NCBI RefSeq assembly: GCF_035222375.1
Contig: NC_085887.1
Coordinates: 3,695,501 to 3,759,500 of the forward strand
From: Podospora pseudocomata
Taxonomy: Eukaryota; Ascomycota; Sordariomycetes; Sordariales; Podosporaceae
Direction: 5' to 3'
Length of the DNA stretch: 64,000 bases
Positions 21,406 to 33,143 of the stretch are shown piece after piece. The translations under genes were made by a program, and so were the position numbers. Numbering within the stretch: position 1 is the first letter of the stretch; every line of letters begins with the position of its first letter. The notes beneath the pieces are model-generated. The model made no database searches. It saw only the letters and a list, made by a program, of their open reading frames with translations, and was not told the origin of the DNA.

Positions 21406-22446
21406 TCAGTCAAAGGTTTCTGGCCTTTCCTCGACGTCCCCACGGTCATATGAAGCCATAAGCTCAGCCTCTCTCTGCCGGCGTAAGCGTAATCGTCTTT
21501 TTGCCGCCAGTTGATCGGCACGGGTAGGGAAATTCAGAAAGTCTTGCGAAGCTCTGTTCCTACTATCCGGCCCATCAATGAGAAGATCTTTGCGCTCCCA
21601 AATGTTGCGATAGATGCCTGTCAAGCCTAGCGGTTCCTCCGGATCGACTCGATGAGTATTTTCATCTGTTGGAAGGATGGGTAGCGGACACTCTTCCGGA
21701 GTGTCCGCGGTCAGGAAGGCGAGAAGGGCACGCTTCTGGTCCTCGAGGAGGCGGCAAATTCGGTAAGTCACGAGATCCCTGTTTGGATGGAGATATATCG
21801 CGTGTTCGTCGGCCTCTGGTGTGTCATCAGAGGAGCGTCGGTCAAACAGCACAACACCCCCCCAAATTCTTGCCTCAGCCCGGTAACCAACCATATCGGC
21901 TACACCGTCGGGATACTGGTCATGGTCGACATACCAAGGATGTCTGAAAAGTGTTGGGAAAGGGCCTTTTGGGTAGAAACGCCAGTATAGGTCATCGTCT
22001 TTTGGAGGCGCCCACTCAGTGATGGCATCGTGTTTGTGAAGACTTGTGTCGAGCTTGAAGAACATTACGCCTGCTTGGTGTAGTAGGATGGCAACAAGCT
22101 CTACCAGGCGAGTCTTAAATGCTCGAGAGCCGGGCAGCGAAGTTTGATAGGAGTGTAGAACTTCTGCGTCGATTTCTAAGGTTTCAGGCCGGAATGAGTC
22201 GCGAAACTGGCGTACCGTGTCCAGCACGCCAGGACAAAGTTGGCGATGTTTTTCGCGCAAGGGATGGTCATCTGGAAGCTCACCATCTGAGCAGTCATCG
22301 CCGACCTCAGCCGTCGGAAGTCCATCGAGGATCTGTGCGAATGTAGTCTCAGCGATATCAGTTACGAGAACACGTGAAATGGCTCGGATTAGGAGATGGC
22401 GGTGGTGATCGTTGAGGGCATGAACTGGAAGCTTCGCTGGGTCCAT
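21406..22446 (-). CDS. Unknown fungal protein, 346 residues
   Basis: A single frame with its ATG at 22446. I do not recognise the family. The protein is acidic to neutral, without a signal peptide or membrane segment. It has a central region rich in aromatic residues (DDDLYWRFYPKGPFPTLFRHPWYVDHD) followed by MVGYRAEARIWGGVVLFDRR, and a basic C-terminal helix rich in Arg (AAKRRLRLRRQREAELM). The central block with WGGVVLFDR could be a beta-rich globular domain. It sits between a STAND gene and an FTA2-like relic on the same strand. Its real status as a gene is supported by codon-sized length and composition only. Confidence 0.6.
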   Translation of the reverse strand: MDPAKLPVHALNDHHRHLLIRAISRVLVTDIAETTFAQILDGLPTAEVGDDCSDGELPDDHPLREKHRQLCPGVLDTVRQFRDSFRPETLEIDAEVLHSYQTSLPGSRAFKTRLVELVAILLHQAGVMFFKLDTSLHKHDAITEWAPPKDDDLYWRFYPKGPFPTLFRHPWYVDHDQYPDGVADMVGYRAEARIWGGVVLFDRRSSDDTPEADEHAIYLHPNRDLVTYRICRLLEDQKRALLAFLTADTPEECPLPILPTDENTHRVDPEEPLGLTGIYRNIWERKDLLIDGPDSRNRASQDFLNFPTRADQLAAKRRLRLRRQREAELMASYDRGDVEERPETFD

Positions 22447-22735
22447 TTGGGGCCAGAAATCGTGTCAGAGAAGGTCGCTTCTGCTATGGGAGCGAAGGCC
22501 GGATTATAGAGAGCAGTCCCATGTTGGATGAGAAGTTCTGGAATCGGCCAGCTGTGCCAGCTGTGCCAGCAAAAGTCCTGCATCATGCACAGTGTCCACA
22601 AAATGAACAGCACTAAAAAGCACCAGGCGCCATTATTAAACACAACCACTTCTGGACTAGGCATCTTGGGTATTCGATCAAGACTATCATGATACCTTCT
22701 AAAATCTACCAGTATGTACGCCACATAAGTACCTC
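22447..22735. other. Intergenic
   Basis: Short spacer with no recognised feature. Confidence 0.4.
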
Positions 22736-23775
22736 CTAGGATGATTCCTCCTCGCTTGCCGGGCCATAAAGATCCTCCTCAAAAAAGTCTTTTGCCATGT
22801 CCAAATTGTCCCCCCATTTCTGCCAGTCGTATTTGCTGGGATCGGCCCCAATTTCGCCGTCACCGCCGTACCATCCCACACAGCGCTTCAAAACCGGTGG
22901 AATCTCGACCGGCAAGTCGAGAGGTGTGTTTTCCAGCCAAGAGGAGATGCCTTCTAATAGCTCTCGAGCATTCTCCACTCTCAACCAGTTAAATGTGTCG
23001 GGGTTTCTGTCGAGGCAGGTATGGTACATCGTCCATGCTCGGCTGAAGTCCACCAGCTTCCCATCCATGTAGTTGCGAACGTGCAGGTCCCTGACGAGAA
23101 TTCCAATTCTGTGAAGCGCTTCCACGTCGCTCCACAAGTGTGATACTTGCGACTGGGTGAAGTGCTTGACCCCTGGGGAAACAAAATCTTTGACGATGGC
23201 GTAGATCGGATGACTCCTGTGTTGCTCAGACTGACACCAAATTTTTTTTGCCGTTCCAAGTAACTGTCAGGCTCATCCAGCTGTTCGTCATCCACTCCCA
23301 TGGCCTCCGTGACCTCGGTTTCCTGTTCGCGTGTCGGTAGAGATATCCGTGGCTCTTCACTGCAAGATCCTCCCGGCCTTCTTGCTTCGACCTGCCGTAC
23401 GCCCGGCATTCGCAGCTGAAAGGCGTTAAGTAATCCACATAAAACTCGGGCTTTGCAAGGCTAGCAGCATATTTGCCACTGGTTTCGGACAGTGTCTCCC
23501 ACGTACGGAACAGGAACTGCAGACAGTCAGTGTGAGGCTCACCAGGACGTTGAATGATCGATTTGCACGCACCATCTTGAGGGCATATGGACCATGACCG
23601 TCGCTGCTGACCTTCCAGACTTTGTAGTCCGGTCGTTCCCTGCACCAACGAACTCGATGAACTCTATGTTGGCTTGGCCCGTAGGTGTGAAATGTTGCAG
23701 CTTTGGACCCGGCACACGGGCAAGAGGCACTGCGGGTGCCATTGGAGGCAGCGCCAAGTGAAATGGAGACGACAT
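22736..23775 (-). pseudogene. FTA2-like (kinase-fold) gene with frame disruptions
   Basis: Starting at ATG 23775, the reading gives IEFIEFVGAG, then in another frame KVWKVSSDGHGPYALKM. A plausible intron (GTGCGTGC...CTGCAG) leads to FLFRTWETL...YLTPFSCECRAYGR, then LPTREQETE...PDSYLERQ, then HPIYAIVKDF and finally LHRIGILVRDLHVRNYMDGKLVDFSRAW. The order matches fungal FTA2 (Sim4 kinetochore) domain proteins, which have a kinase-like fold. At least three frame changes are not explained by GT-AG introns: near 23640, near 23360, and at a run of eight A/T near 23246. Either the gene is a relic or the assembly carries small indels. The FTA2 superfamily is expanded in such fungi and often decayed, so centromere function is not implied. 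Confidence 0.6.
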
Positions 23776-26699
23776 TTTTGGCTGCTATGTTGTGCTGCTG
23801 CAAGACTAGGTAGATGTAAAAGAAATCTGAACTGTACAAAGCAGAAGTATGAGAGCTGGACCGTCATCTGAACGATTGCTGTAAAGACCACCAGGGCAGA
23901 GGCACGTGAATCCCGCTCGCCCCCAAGGGCAACTGCACTGTGCCGCATCATGCTGGATGGCTGCAAATGCCCCGCTCTTTTGAGACACAGATGGGTGAGG
24001 CGTGCTGAGCACCTACCTATCGATCTATCCCTTGAACTACACGGGGGAAGGGTAACTGACAGCGAACCTCGCCATCTGGGCCTTGGGATGCATGGATAGG
24101 TATGAATGATACTCATCGGTGTGTGGAGGGGCCGGCACACTCGCCTTTGGACTGCATGGCCAAGCTTACATGGTGGCAAAGAACGCAGGATGGGAATAGG
24201 AACGTCATTTCCCAGCGGTTGATTCCGGCCAGGGGCTTTTGAAGCGGCTGTCCAAAGCTTTCCTGGGAATGTTTGAGACCTACTCAAGGAGAACGATGGC
24301 CGCAGTTGCACCAAAGATTTCACGGCAGCGATGCCCGCAGTCCCCACAACCCTCAGGGTATTCAAGCAGTGTCACGTTGGAAAATCAGGACCATTGCTAC
24401 TCAAGCAAGACTCGAAAGGGATTTATTATGTGTCGTTTGGCGGTGGAAACAACTTCGAGGCAGTTAGTCAGAATGCCCAAAGACAATGGGGGGTGAAGAG
24501 GAAGTCTGCCACCTCTGTTCTCACAATGGAATAATGCCCTAGGTAGGGAACCAAACACAGAAACAGAAGATTTGAATCTGGAGTATAAAGTAGGTTAAGT
24601 TGGGTGGTATGTATCTCTACATACCTTATGTACTATTTTCAGCTCAAAAATGTGTGTATTCTTCAGTCGTTATGCCATTTCCCAGTGACTTGTCTGGCCG
24701 TGTTGATGTAAGGTACACAACTCATGAACCTTTGGGCTTCTCGATCCCGAAAGATTGTTTAAACTCAAAAGTCCACGCATTTCTGAGGAGTAATCAAGCT
24801 CTTCCAACCTCAAACGGAACCGAAATCGTGTCCGTATTCTACAGTCTTCCGGGCCCATATATCGTGCCAAGTACAAATATCAAGACTTGAAAGCCCTATT
24901 AAGGTCCGACATTGTAGATCTCATGCAGCCGTCGCCAAGCTCCGATGTGCTACTGTCGCACCCGCCGCGGACCGTGTGATACCGAATAACTGGTATCTCC
25001 TAGGAGTGTCACCAGTTTCGAGAGGTAGGGCTGACATGCAGGTTCCGCATGTGTCTATCAAGGTACTGCGGAATGGCAAGCCACGTGGAGGTAGGTAGCC
25101 CACTTCAAGTGATGTAAAACTTGGACCATGAGAAAATTCCACCCCTATGTCAGCTATGGCAATCAAAGCCTGAATAGTTATTGGCAAACGTTGCGAAATT
25201 TATCCCACAAGCAAGCCCAAAATGTGGTTTCGCCAAGTCCATATGTTAGAGACCTACAGTACCTGTCTAAGCTAAAGAAAGTCATGCCATATATCCGGGC
25301 AACTTTCCTAGCTTACAGAAGAAAGCAACATCGAACAGGGTGAGCCAAGCCCAGAACTCCACATGAAATATACCTCAAGCCTCACATATACCCCCATGCA
25401 TAGCCAGCCTCATAGCTGTCCCCACCACCCAAAATGGCAACAGAGTCCAATGATAGTGTCACCAATACCTGTCTTGCTCGACCTCGGCCCGATCCGACGC
25501 TCGATCTCTTGAATGCACTGCGTTGTTAATATGGACATCAGCCCGCCGAGCAGCTTCGAGAGTCCCAGAGAAGCAGGATGAACTGACGGCGCGTGGGCCC
25601 AGCCAAACTATTGATTCTTGTCGATCAGGGCTACCGTCATATTCTGGAAGGTCTCAGCGGACGGTGTGATGCATACCAGCCCCAACTTGGCATGTGTGAT
25701 GGCTGCTGTCATCTGAAGTGGCCGGTTCAGCTCGCTGATATCAGCCAACAGCCCGGATCACCACGTACATCTAATGCAGGAACATGCAGATGGCGCACCA
25801 CCATGAGCTCATTTTGCTTGCAGAATCGGATACCAAAACGCCATCTTGTGTGGCGCAAAGGAGGCTCTTTACGCCTAACCAGACCTCGTCTTTTGTTATC
25901 TTTGACCTGCGATATGGGCCAACGTGCCAGGAGAGAAGCAATCCAGAAAAGAGCCACTTAGGACGATGGCTTGTGGAGAGACGGGACGGATAAAAATACA
26001 TGTGATCAATGATAATAGGTTGCGATGTTATTGCCACGAATGAGGTGACTGGTCCGCCCAGACTTGGCTCCGAAATGCATTACTCCAGGACAAGCAGGTC
26101 CAGGGGTGTTGATTGCGGCCTTCCATAACAGCGGGCGGGGTGAAGGCGTTCCGTGCCGAGGAAATAGAACAAGTGGGCTGGGTGGGAGGCAACATTCGGG
26201 ATCGGGAGAAAAGTCACCAGTCGATAGGTAATGTTGATATCCGAGACTTGTTGGGCCATCTGATAGGCCAATGCCGAAGCCAACGAGATCAACCCCACAT
26301 TCCCCAGCTTCAAGCTAAGGTAAAGCCAAGGCGCGCCGTTGGGACCTGCCATTCACGACTTAGCGGTGGTGCACGACATTATGTGGGACGATTGCTGAAC
26401 AAGGCAGTTGGTCGGCCCAGTGTTACTCCAGCTGCCGCAACGGGACACCAGCCGAGAGAGACCCAGCTTCCAGAACTAAGAGATCGGCACCACATCGCCA
26501 ACCACTATCACAGCTCACCATCCAAGCCAACCAAGCACACAATCAACCCGGTGCTACCTCGACCGAACTACGACTCGACGAGCAACCCGTCCGAACTCAA
26601 AATGGCCAGCTGCCCCCCGCCCTCTGTCCAGTCTCTCCCCCTTCTTCATCCCATCGCCAACCCTTCCCTCTTCGACAAGTCCCCATCCGTTGGTTCAAG
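23776..26699. other. Gene-poor region, 2.9 kb
   Basis: No convincing gene on either strand. Short open frames at 24239-24534 and 24600-24890 have no family features. The last few hundred bases before 26700 are pyrimidine/CCA-rich and typical of a fungal 5' leader for the strongly codon-biased aminopeptidase gene. Confidence 0.5.
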
Positions 26700-28232
26700 A
26701 TGAAGACTGCCACCGTCTCCCTTTTCGCGCTCGCCCTCTCCGCCACCGTCAGCGCTGGCGACGGCAAGGGCAAGGGCAAGGATAAGACCCCCAAGAAGCC
26801 TCTGGTCAGCTCGGCCAAGCTCCAGTCCTACGTCAACAAGCGTGACCTTCTCAACGACGCCAACAAGCTCCAGTCGTTTGCCAAGGCTCACGGTGGTAAC
26901 CGCGCTTTCGGTAGCGGCGGTCACAACGCCACTGTTGACTACATCTACAACACCCTCAAGCGCCTCAACTACTACGATGTCGTGAAGCAGCCCTTCACCG
27001 AGATCTTCTCCGAGGGTACCGCCACCCTCACTGTTGGCGGTGCCGATATCCCCGCCGCCATCATGACCTACACCCCCGGCGGTGAGGTTACCGCCAACCT
27101 CGTTGCCGTTCCCAACCTTGGCTGCACTCCCACCGACTACCCCGCCGAGGTTGCCGGCAAGATCGCCTTTGTGTCCCGTGGCACTTGCTCCTTCGCTGAG
27201 AAGTCGCTGAGCGCCAAGGCTGCCGGTGCCGCCGGCATCGTCATCTACAACAACGTTGCTGGCTCTCTTGCTGGCACCCTCGGCTCCCCCTTCCAGGACT
27301 ACGCCCCTGTTGTGGGTATCAGCCAGGAGGACGCCGCCCCCATCCTCGAGGCCCTCTCTGCTGGGCCCGTCGAGGCTTCCCTCGACGTCGATGCCACCGT
27401 TGAGCAGCGTGTCAACTACAACGTCATCGCCGAGACCAAGGGCGGTGATCACGACAACGTCCTCGTCGTTGGTGGTCACTCCGATTCCGTTTCTGCCGGC
27501 CCCGGCATCAACGACGATGGTTCCGGTACCATTGGTATCCTGAACGTTGCCAAGTACCTCAGCAACTTCAGCGTCAAGAACGCCGTCCGCTTCGCCTTCT
27601 TCGGCGCTGAGGAGTTCGGTCTCCTCGGCTCCTACTTCTACGTCAAGTCGATCAACAGCTCCGAGACCGAGTTGGCCAAGATCCGTGCCTACCTCAACTT
27701 CGACATGATCGCCTCCCCCAACTACATCCTCGGCATCTACGATGGTGATGGATCCGCCTACAACCTCACCGGTCCCCCCGGATCCGACGTCATCGAGAAG
27801 GACTTTGAGGACTTCTACAAGTCCAAGCGCTCCCCCTCGGTCCCCACCGAGTTCTCGGGCCGCTCCGACTACGCCGGCTTCATCCAGAACGGCATCCCCT
27901 CCGGCGGTCTCTTCACAGGTGCTGAGGTCCCCAAGACCGAGGCCGAGCAGAAGCTCTTCGGCGGTGAGGCTGGTGTCGCGTACGACATCAACTACCACAA
28001 GGTCGGCGACACTGTTGACAACCTCAACTGGAAGGCCTTCCTCATCAACACCCAGGCCATTGCCCATTCGGTCGCCAAGTATGCCACCAGCTGGAAGGGC
28101 TTCCCCGCCGTCAACCTGAACGAGAGACGGTGGGCTGGCGACCGCGCCAAGGCCATGAAGCGCTCCCTCGGCGTCCACGGCCACGGTGTGCACACCCACT
28201 CCGGGCCTTGCGGCGGTGGTGATGAGATCTGA
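26700..28232 (+). CDS. Secreted or vacuolar M28 aminopeptidase (leucine aminopeptidase 2/Ape3 type)
   Basis: 510 residues without introns. A signal peptide (MKTATVSLFALALSATVSA) is followed by a Lys-rich propeptide. A PA domain lies at about residues 130-235 (GKIAFVSRGTCSFAEKSLSAKAAGAAG). The M28 metallopeptidase core carries the zinc ligands in GGHSDS (H260), INDDGSG (D272), the catalytic/bridging AEEFG (E304/E305), NFDM (D335) and a late INYHKVGDT His. It removes N-terminal residues, preferably hydrophobic ones, from peptides. Strong C-ending codon bias suggests high expression. The His/Gly-rich tail HGHGVHTHSGPCGGG is unusual and may bind metal. A long antisense frame over the gene is a by-product of codon bias. 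N-glycosylation sequons (NAT, NFS, NSS, NLT) fit secretion. Confidence 0.95.
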   Translation: MKTATVSLFALALSATVSAGDGKGKGKDKTPKKPLVSSAKLQSYVNKRDLLNDANKLQSFAKAHGGNRAFGSGGHNATVDYIYNTLKRLNYYDVVKQPFTEIFSEGTATLTVGGADIPAAIMTYTPGGEVTANLVAVPNLGCTPTDYPAEVAGKIAFVSRGTCSFAEKSLSAKAAGAAGIVIYNNVAGSLAGTLGSPFQDYAPVVGISQEDAAPILEALSAGPVEASLDVDATVEQRVNYNVIAETKGGDHDNVLVVGGHSDSVSAGPGINDDGSGTIGILNVAKYLSNFSVKNAVRFAFFGAEEFGLLGSYFYVKSINSSETELAKIRAYLNFDMIASPNYILGIYDGDGSAYNLTGPPGSDVIEKDFEDFYKSKRSPSVPTEFSGRSDYAGFIQNGIPSGGLFTGAEVPKTEAEQKLFGGEAGVAYDINYHKVGDTVDNLNWKAFLINTQAIAHSVAKYATSWKGFPAVNLNERRWAGDRAKAMKRSLGVHGHGVHTHSGPCGGGDEI

Positions 28233-30407
28233 GCTTTTGAGCTTGGGTAGGGGATGAAGTCATGTACATGATACGATTATGAAGATAATGTATATATACC
28301 TATTTTGAATAAGATTTATGAAGCAATACTTTTGTGCCACTTCCTCTCATCGGGCCGTGTGACGTTTTCAAGGTGTGCTGGAGTGCTAAATGATGCAGGT
28401 TGGTTTGCGTCCAGCTCACATGATGCAGGCAATTTGGGGATGGGATATTAACCACACTCCCTCTCCCCCGGATGGATAAATTGTGCCTGGCCACCCTCCA
28501 ATTTGGCCGCAAGTGCTATTTGTGAAGAGGAGAAGCTCATTAATTGCACAAAATGCACGCAAGCTACCCGCTCCAACTGAATGTGAAGGTTGAAATGTGG
28601 TAGCGAGAGAAGGTAATATACAGCCGGTACAGAGGTGCCGGAGCCGGGGAAATTCGGATCCGGGGTGAGCACGATGGATGGCTGCGTGCATTAAGTAGGT
28701 ACCTACCTACATACTGTGGAGAATATGTATGGGTAAGCTCTCGTGGATGGAATTTGTGGCAGACGCTGAAGGCAATTTTTGGGGATCCAATGTGCTGCGG
28801 GCGGGTTTAGGAGTGCAAATATATACAATCTCAACACACAGCATGAAGGCTTGACGCCAGTTCCCATTTTGGACGCATTTTTTTGATGCCGGAGTCTTGA
28901 TGAATTGTATGAACAGACACTTCATGCAAGCAGTTCACCGTTAGAATCGTCACTGAGAGCGGCCGGTGAATGCAAGCTTCACTCACGACCAGGTAAGGTG
29001 CCTATATCAGTCCCTGCTCGCGTTGATAGCTATTTGAGACTATGAAGAACAAAGCACAGGAACTCTTGTCAAGCCCAACTGGACGTTGGACTTGGCTTCT
29101 GAGAGGCTGAGATGGTGAGTATCGAACACATCAGATGTGGCTGTGGCTGGGTTGGGCCCTGCGGCTGAGATTCCTGTCGGTGGTCTTGAATGGTGTTATT
29201 GGTGTTCTTTATCGGAAAGGGTTGATGCCGAAGTGAATGTGGGTGGAAGACTTCCGTCGAACGAGTTATCAGCCGTCCAGGTTCGGAGGTTTGATCTCGC
29301 TGACGAGAGTTTCAAGGGTTATCAAACCACCCACGCTGACGGGTGTGCATGTGCAGGATTTGGCACAAAACATCTTGGTGTAAATCACTCGACAACTCTG
29401 GGCATGAGATAGTGATTGTGGCTGGTCGTAAGAAAAAGCATGCTGAGTTGAGAGATATTACCTGAGCTTCGTTGAATGTAAGCAAGAATTAGGAGATGAT
29501 GAGGGCGACTGTTGATGGCGTGGAGCGGGAAGGAAGGGTCGGTGCTGAGGTTCCTCCTTGGGCCGTCAGACCCGTGGGTGGGCATGGATGATGGGATGAT
29601 CCACTGCAAAGAGTGAACTTCGACCGCTCACCTCATATCAAGGTAGGGAGCTCGAAACTTGAACCAAAAACAAACGACACAAGCGCGCTCGTCGTTCAAG
29701 ACGTCCACATCGTGGCTATCGACAATCTGTTACCCGCCCATCATGGCGAAGCAGTCTTTTTTTTTTTTGGAATTGGTCCTGGTAAAGTCCCCAGTTCAAC
29801 TTGGTGGGTATCGGTGAGCAGGCATCGCTGTTTTCCACCAGCCGAAAACATATTGATCATCAAACAGTCTGAACTATTCGCAGCATTCTGATAATTTTGC
29901 TGAGAGATGCCAAGGTCCCCAAAGCCCGCCCCCTGCCAAAACAGTTGCCTGCGGATCACCTAGCGCTTCATCAGCACCTGCCTGCATGGTAGTGCTGACA
30001 AGCAAACTCGTCTCAAGACTTGGCTTTCTCGCTGTCGGGCCCCTATTGGCAGGCGTCTGTTCAAGCATGTGGGACTGGGCTGAGCTTGTCAGACCCCTTC
30101 ATCAACCTCACCCGTCGATCTCCAAGAGGCTGAGCCACGGGAGCCCGATGCTGGCCTCAACTCAAGTTCCGGCTGGGAAGGATTCATCGGACGGGCAAGT
30201 ATAGGAGTGTGAGTGTGTTTGTGCTAGCATACACAGACACATATATACGGGGCATCATGACGCTTCCGGCTGGGGATTGCTTTCGATCTGTATCACCACC
30301 ACCTCACCATACACGACCGCCTTGAGAACTCTTGACTTATCCATCTCACTTTCTCATCATTTTCCTCCTTTTTCTTTTTTCCTTGCTGTCTTCCCTCTTT
30401 GCCCACC
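28233..30407. other. Gene-poor region, 2.2 kb
   Basis: Holds the 3' flank of the aminopeptidase and the upstream region of the M13 peptidase, including a pyrimidine-rich leader just before 30408 and a T run near 29757-29768. Short frames on both strands show no family features. Confidence 0.5.
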
Positions 30408-32792
30408 ATGGGTCAGTTCCAGAGCGCCGAGGTGTGCACAACGCCGGCTTGCATACAGGCCGCTTCGCACATTCTCGAAAACCTGGCACCCAACTGGAAG
30501 GATATGGATCCCTGCACCGACTTTGACAAGAGTGAGTAGAAGCCAACCTGAATACCGACGTGTGTGCGACTGACACCGAGCAGTGGTCTGCCACGGGTTC
30601 AACCAGCTGCACGACTCACCAACCGTTGGCTTGTTTGCCCAGGAGAAGACCAACAACAGGCTGCTCCGAGAAATTCTAGAGCGACCTTACGAAGAAGCAA
30701 CAGCGGTCCAGCCTTATGTACTAAGACGCCGAGACAACGCCGCCGAACACAACTTTGACATGGCCCACCGAGCATATGCTGCCTGCATGGATTCGGACGC
30801 CATCGAGGCAGCAGGCGTCAAGCCGCTGATGGATCTTGTGAATCGCATCAACGAGCAGTGGCCCATCGAGATGGACTACGCCGATGACCTGTTCGATGAA
30901 GCAGACGACACAGCTGGCCTGCACAAGGTTATCGCTGCTTTGACCAAGCTCAACGTCCGCACGTGGAATGGTGCTCCGGATGGAGCGAGGGGTAATCGAA
31001 AGCCCGATCCGATTGACCAGGTATGATCCTGAACTTTGAACTGTACCTATGATGAAAATTGGCTTGTGCTAACACCCGTCGGTAGAAGAAACAACGCATC
31101 ATCATCTCGATTCCAGACTTCAGCCTCAACTACTTTGACAGCGAGGGCCGTGCTTATCTTGACTCAAACAAGACATCCGAACTCAAAGACCAGATCGCTG
31201 GTGCTTTCCGTGTTGTTTTCCCTGTTTCCTTGAATGAAGAGACAGCGAAGCAACTCGCAGGGGAGATCGTCGAGATGGAAATATCTATGTTGCGCGAGGC
31301 GTCTAAGACTGCCCAGGATGGAGGCAACTCTAGCACATCGGCCAACATCTTTGCTAGGGGCGAAGGCAGTGGAACGACAGACCCTCAGGAAGCACTGAAG
31401 AAAGTAAGTTGATTGCTGCCGACCTTGCCCCAGCGTTGTGGCGTTGGGCTCGACCATCAAATGCTGACGAATTTCCAGACAATCATCCCGTTGGCGGAAC
31501 TCCGCTCCTTTGCACCAGTACTTGGCCTTGACGTGCTTGTTCGGGAGCTTGTTGCAGGAGGCTCCACACCCGACGCGGTTGTGGTATTACTTCCCGCGAT
31601 TTGGTCAACGTTCGAACAAGCCGTCAAGAAACAGCGCAAGATTGTCGTTCAGTCTTGGTTACTCTGGAAGGTCATCAAGCAGTTCTCCGCCAACGTTGAG
31701 TCCAACGAGCTCAAGAACCTAGACCTTGGCGGCGATGCTGGGTCCAACAAATACGATACATGCGTCGAACATGTCGACGACTCTTTGAGGTGGATTCTTG
31801 ACCAGCTCTTTGTCAGGGCAAGTTACCCAGAGCTCACTCGCTCGGCGGCAGCCAAGATGGCTACCAACATCCGCGAGGAGATGAAGGTGCATGTGGAAAA
31901 GCTATCGTGGATGAGCGAGGAGACCAGGAAGCGAACCGTGAAGAAGCTGGATAACATGAAGCTGAACATTGGATTTCCCGAACATGATCCCGACCTCAGG
32001 TCATCTGACGACATTGCCGAGTTCTACAGTGGCGTGAACATCACCAGCTCGTTTTTCGACAACGCTTTGGAAGCACTGCGGTATCAACTAGTTAGCGACG
32101 CGCGGATGCTATCGAAACCCACCTCCCAAAGCGAATGGACTTCGGCCTACAGCCACCAGACCAACGCCGCCTATGAGTCGACTGTTAACAGCATCTTCAT
32201 GCCTGCCGGTGTGTCCAGGCCGCCTTTCTTCCACCCTGACCTGCCAGAATGGGCCTTGTACGGTGCACTGGGGACCGTCATCGGCCACGAGATCACCCAC
32301 GGGCTGGACAGCAGCGGTCGTCAGTATGATGAGAACGCTCTCAAGACCAACTGGTGGGATGACAAGTCGGTGGCCGAATACGCCAAGCGCCAGCAGTGCT
32401 TCGAGGACCAGTACACCAAGTTTGAGCTGGTCGGCCCGGACGGCAAGAAGTACCCCGGAAACGGGAACAGGACGGTGGGCGAGAACATCTCCGATGCTGG
32501 CGGTCTCGCGGTGGCCTACGACGCCTGGATTAAGGAGCGCAAGTCTATGCCCAATACTTGGGACCAAGGGCTCCCTGGGCTGGGCGACTTCACCCACGAG
32601 CAGCTCTTTTTCATTTTGTACGGCAACGTGTGGTGTGACGCCCTGACGGCACAGGAAAGGGTTGAAAAGCTGAGAGGGAACCCGATCCATGCCCCGAACC
32701 TCCACAGAATCCTGGGTGGTACCGCCAACTCCCGGGCTTTCAAGGAGGCATTCAAGTGCCCCAAAAAGGAGCCAGAGTGCGAGATCTTTTAG
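30408..32792 (+). CDS. M13 (neprilysin-family) metallopeptidase
   Basis: 730 residues in four exons (30408-30531, 30584-31020, 31086-31403, 31479-32792). Introns of 52-75 bp all keep frame. The N-terminal MDPCTDFDKMVCHGF corresponds to the family's DPCxDFYxYxCGxW. The catalytic zinc motif HEITH lies at 563-567, ENISDAGG (E628, D632) supplies the third ligand, and NAAYESTVNSIFMPAG corresponds to the substrate-binding NAFY region. The end ILGGTANSRAF...CPKKEPECEIF corresponds to the conserved C-terminal CxxW, with Phe in place of Trp. There is no signal peptide or membrane anchor, unlike animal neprilysins, so a cytosolic or unconventionally exported peptidase is likely. It cleaves short peptides on the amino side of hydrophobic residues. 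Confidence 0.93.
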
Positions 32793-33143
32793 ATGTTCAT
32801 CATGTTGTCTTTTCTTTTGTGTTAAAGGTGTGATTCGGGTATTGGTTCGTTCTGGGTTGGCCTTCCAGGTTTTTTTTTTGGCGCATTTTCTTTGGGATGC
32901 GGTCTTGGCTGGGTTAGAAGATCGTCTTGTATACAAGACGTCTATCAATAATGGCGGATTTCGAAATAGAATCGGGTAGATACGTGGTGGTAGCGAATAG
33001 ATATACACAAATGTTTAGTTTTACTCTTGAAGCCTTGAGCCGACGCCGGCTGCATGCTCCATCCCGCAGTGCCATATCTGGTGAATAGATAGCGGTGGCC
33101 TGCCTGTAGGTGTCCTGAATTACCGATCCTCACTTCAGCAGTC
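32793..33143. other. Convergent 3' flanks, 351 bp
   Basis: Spacer between the M13 and CLN3 genes. A T run near 32870-32878 is the only low-complexity feature. Confidence 0.5.

Noticed and set aside
26646-28199. A 517-residue open frame antisense to the M28 aminopeptidase
   Set aside because: It is Val/Gly/Glu-rich with no domain, and exists because the sense gene uses C-ending codons almost exclusively, which removes stops from that antisense frame.
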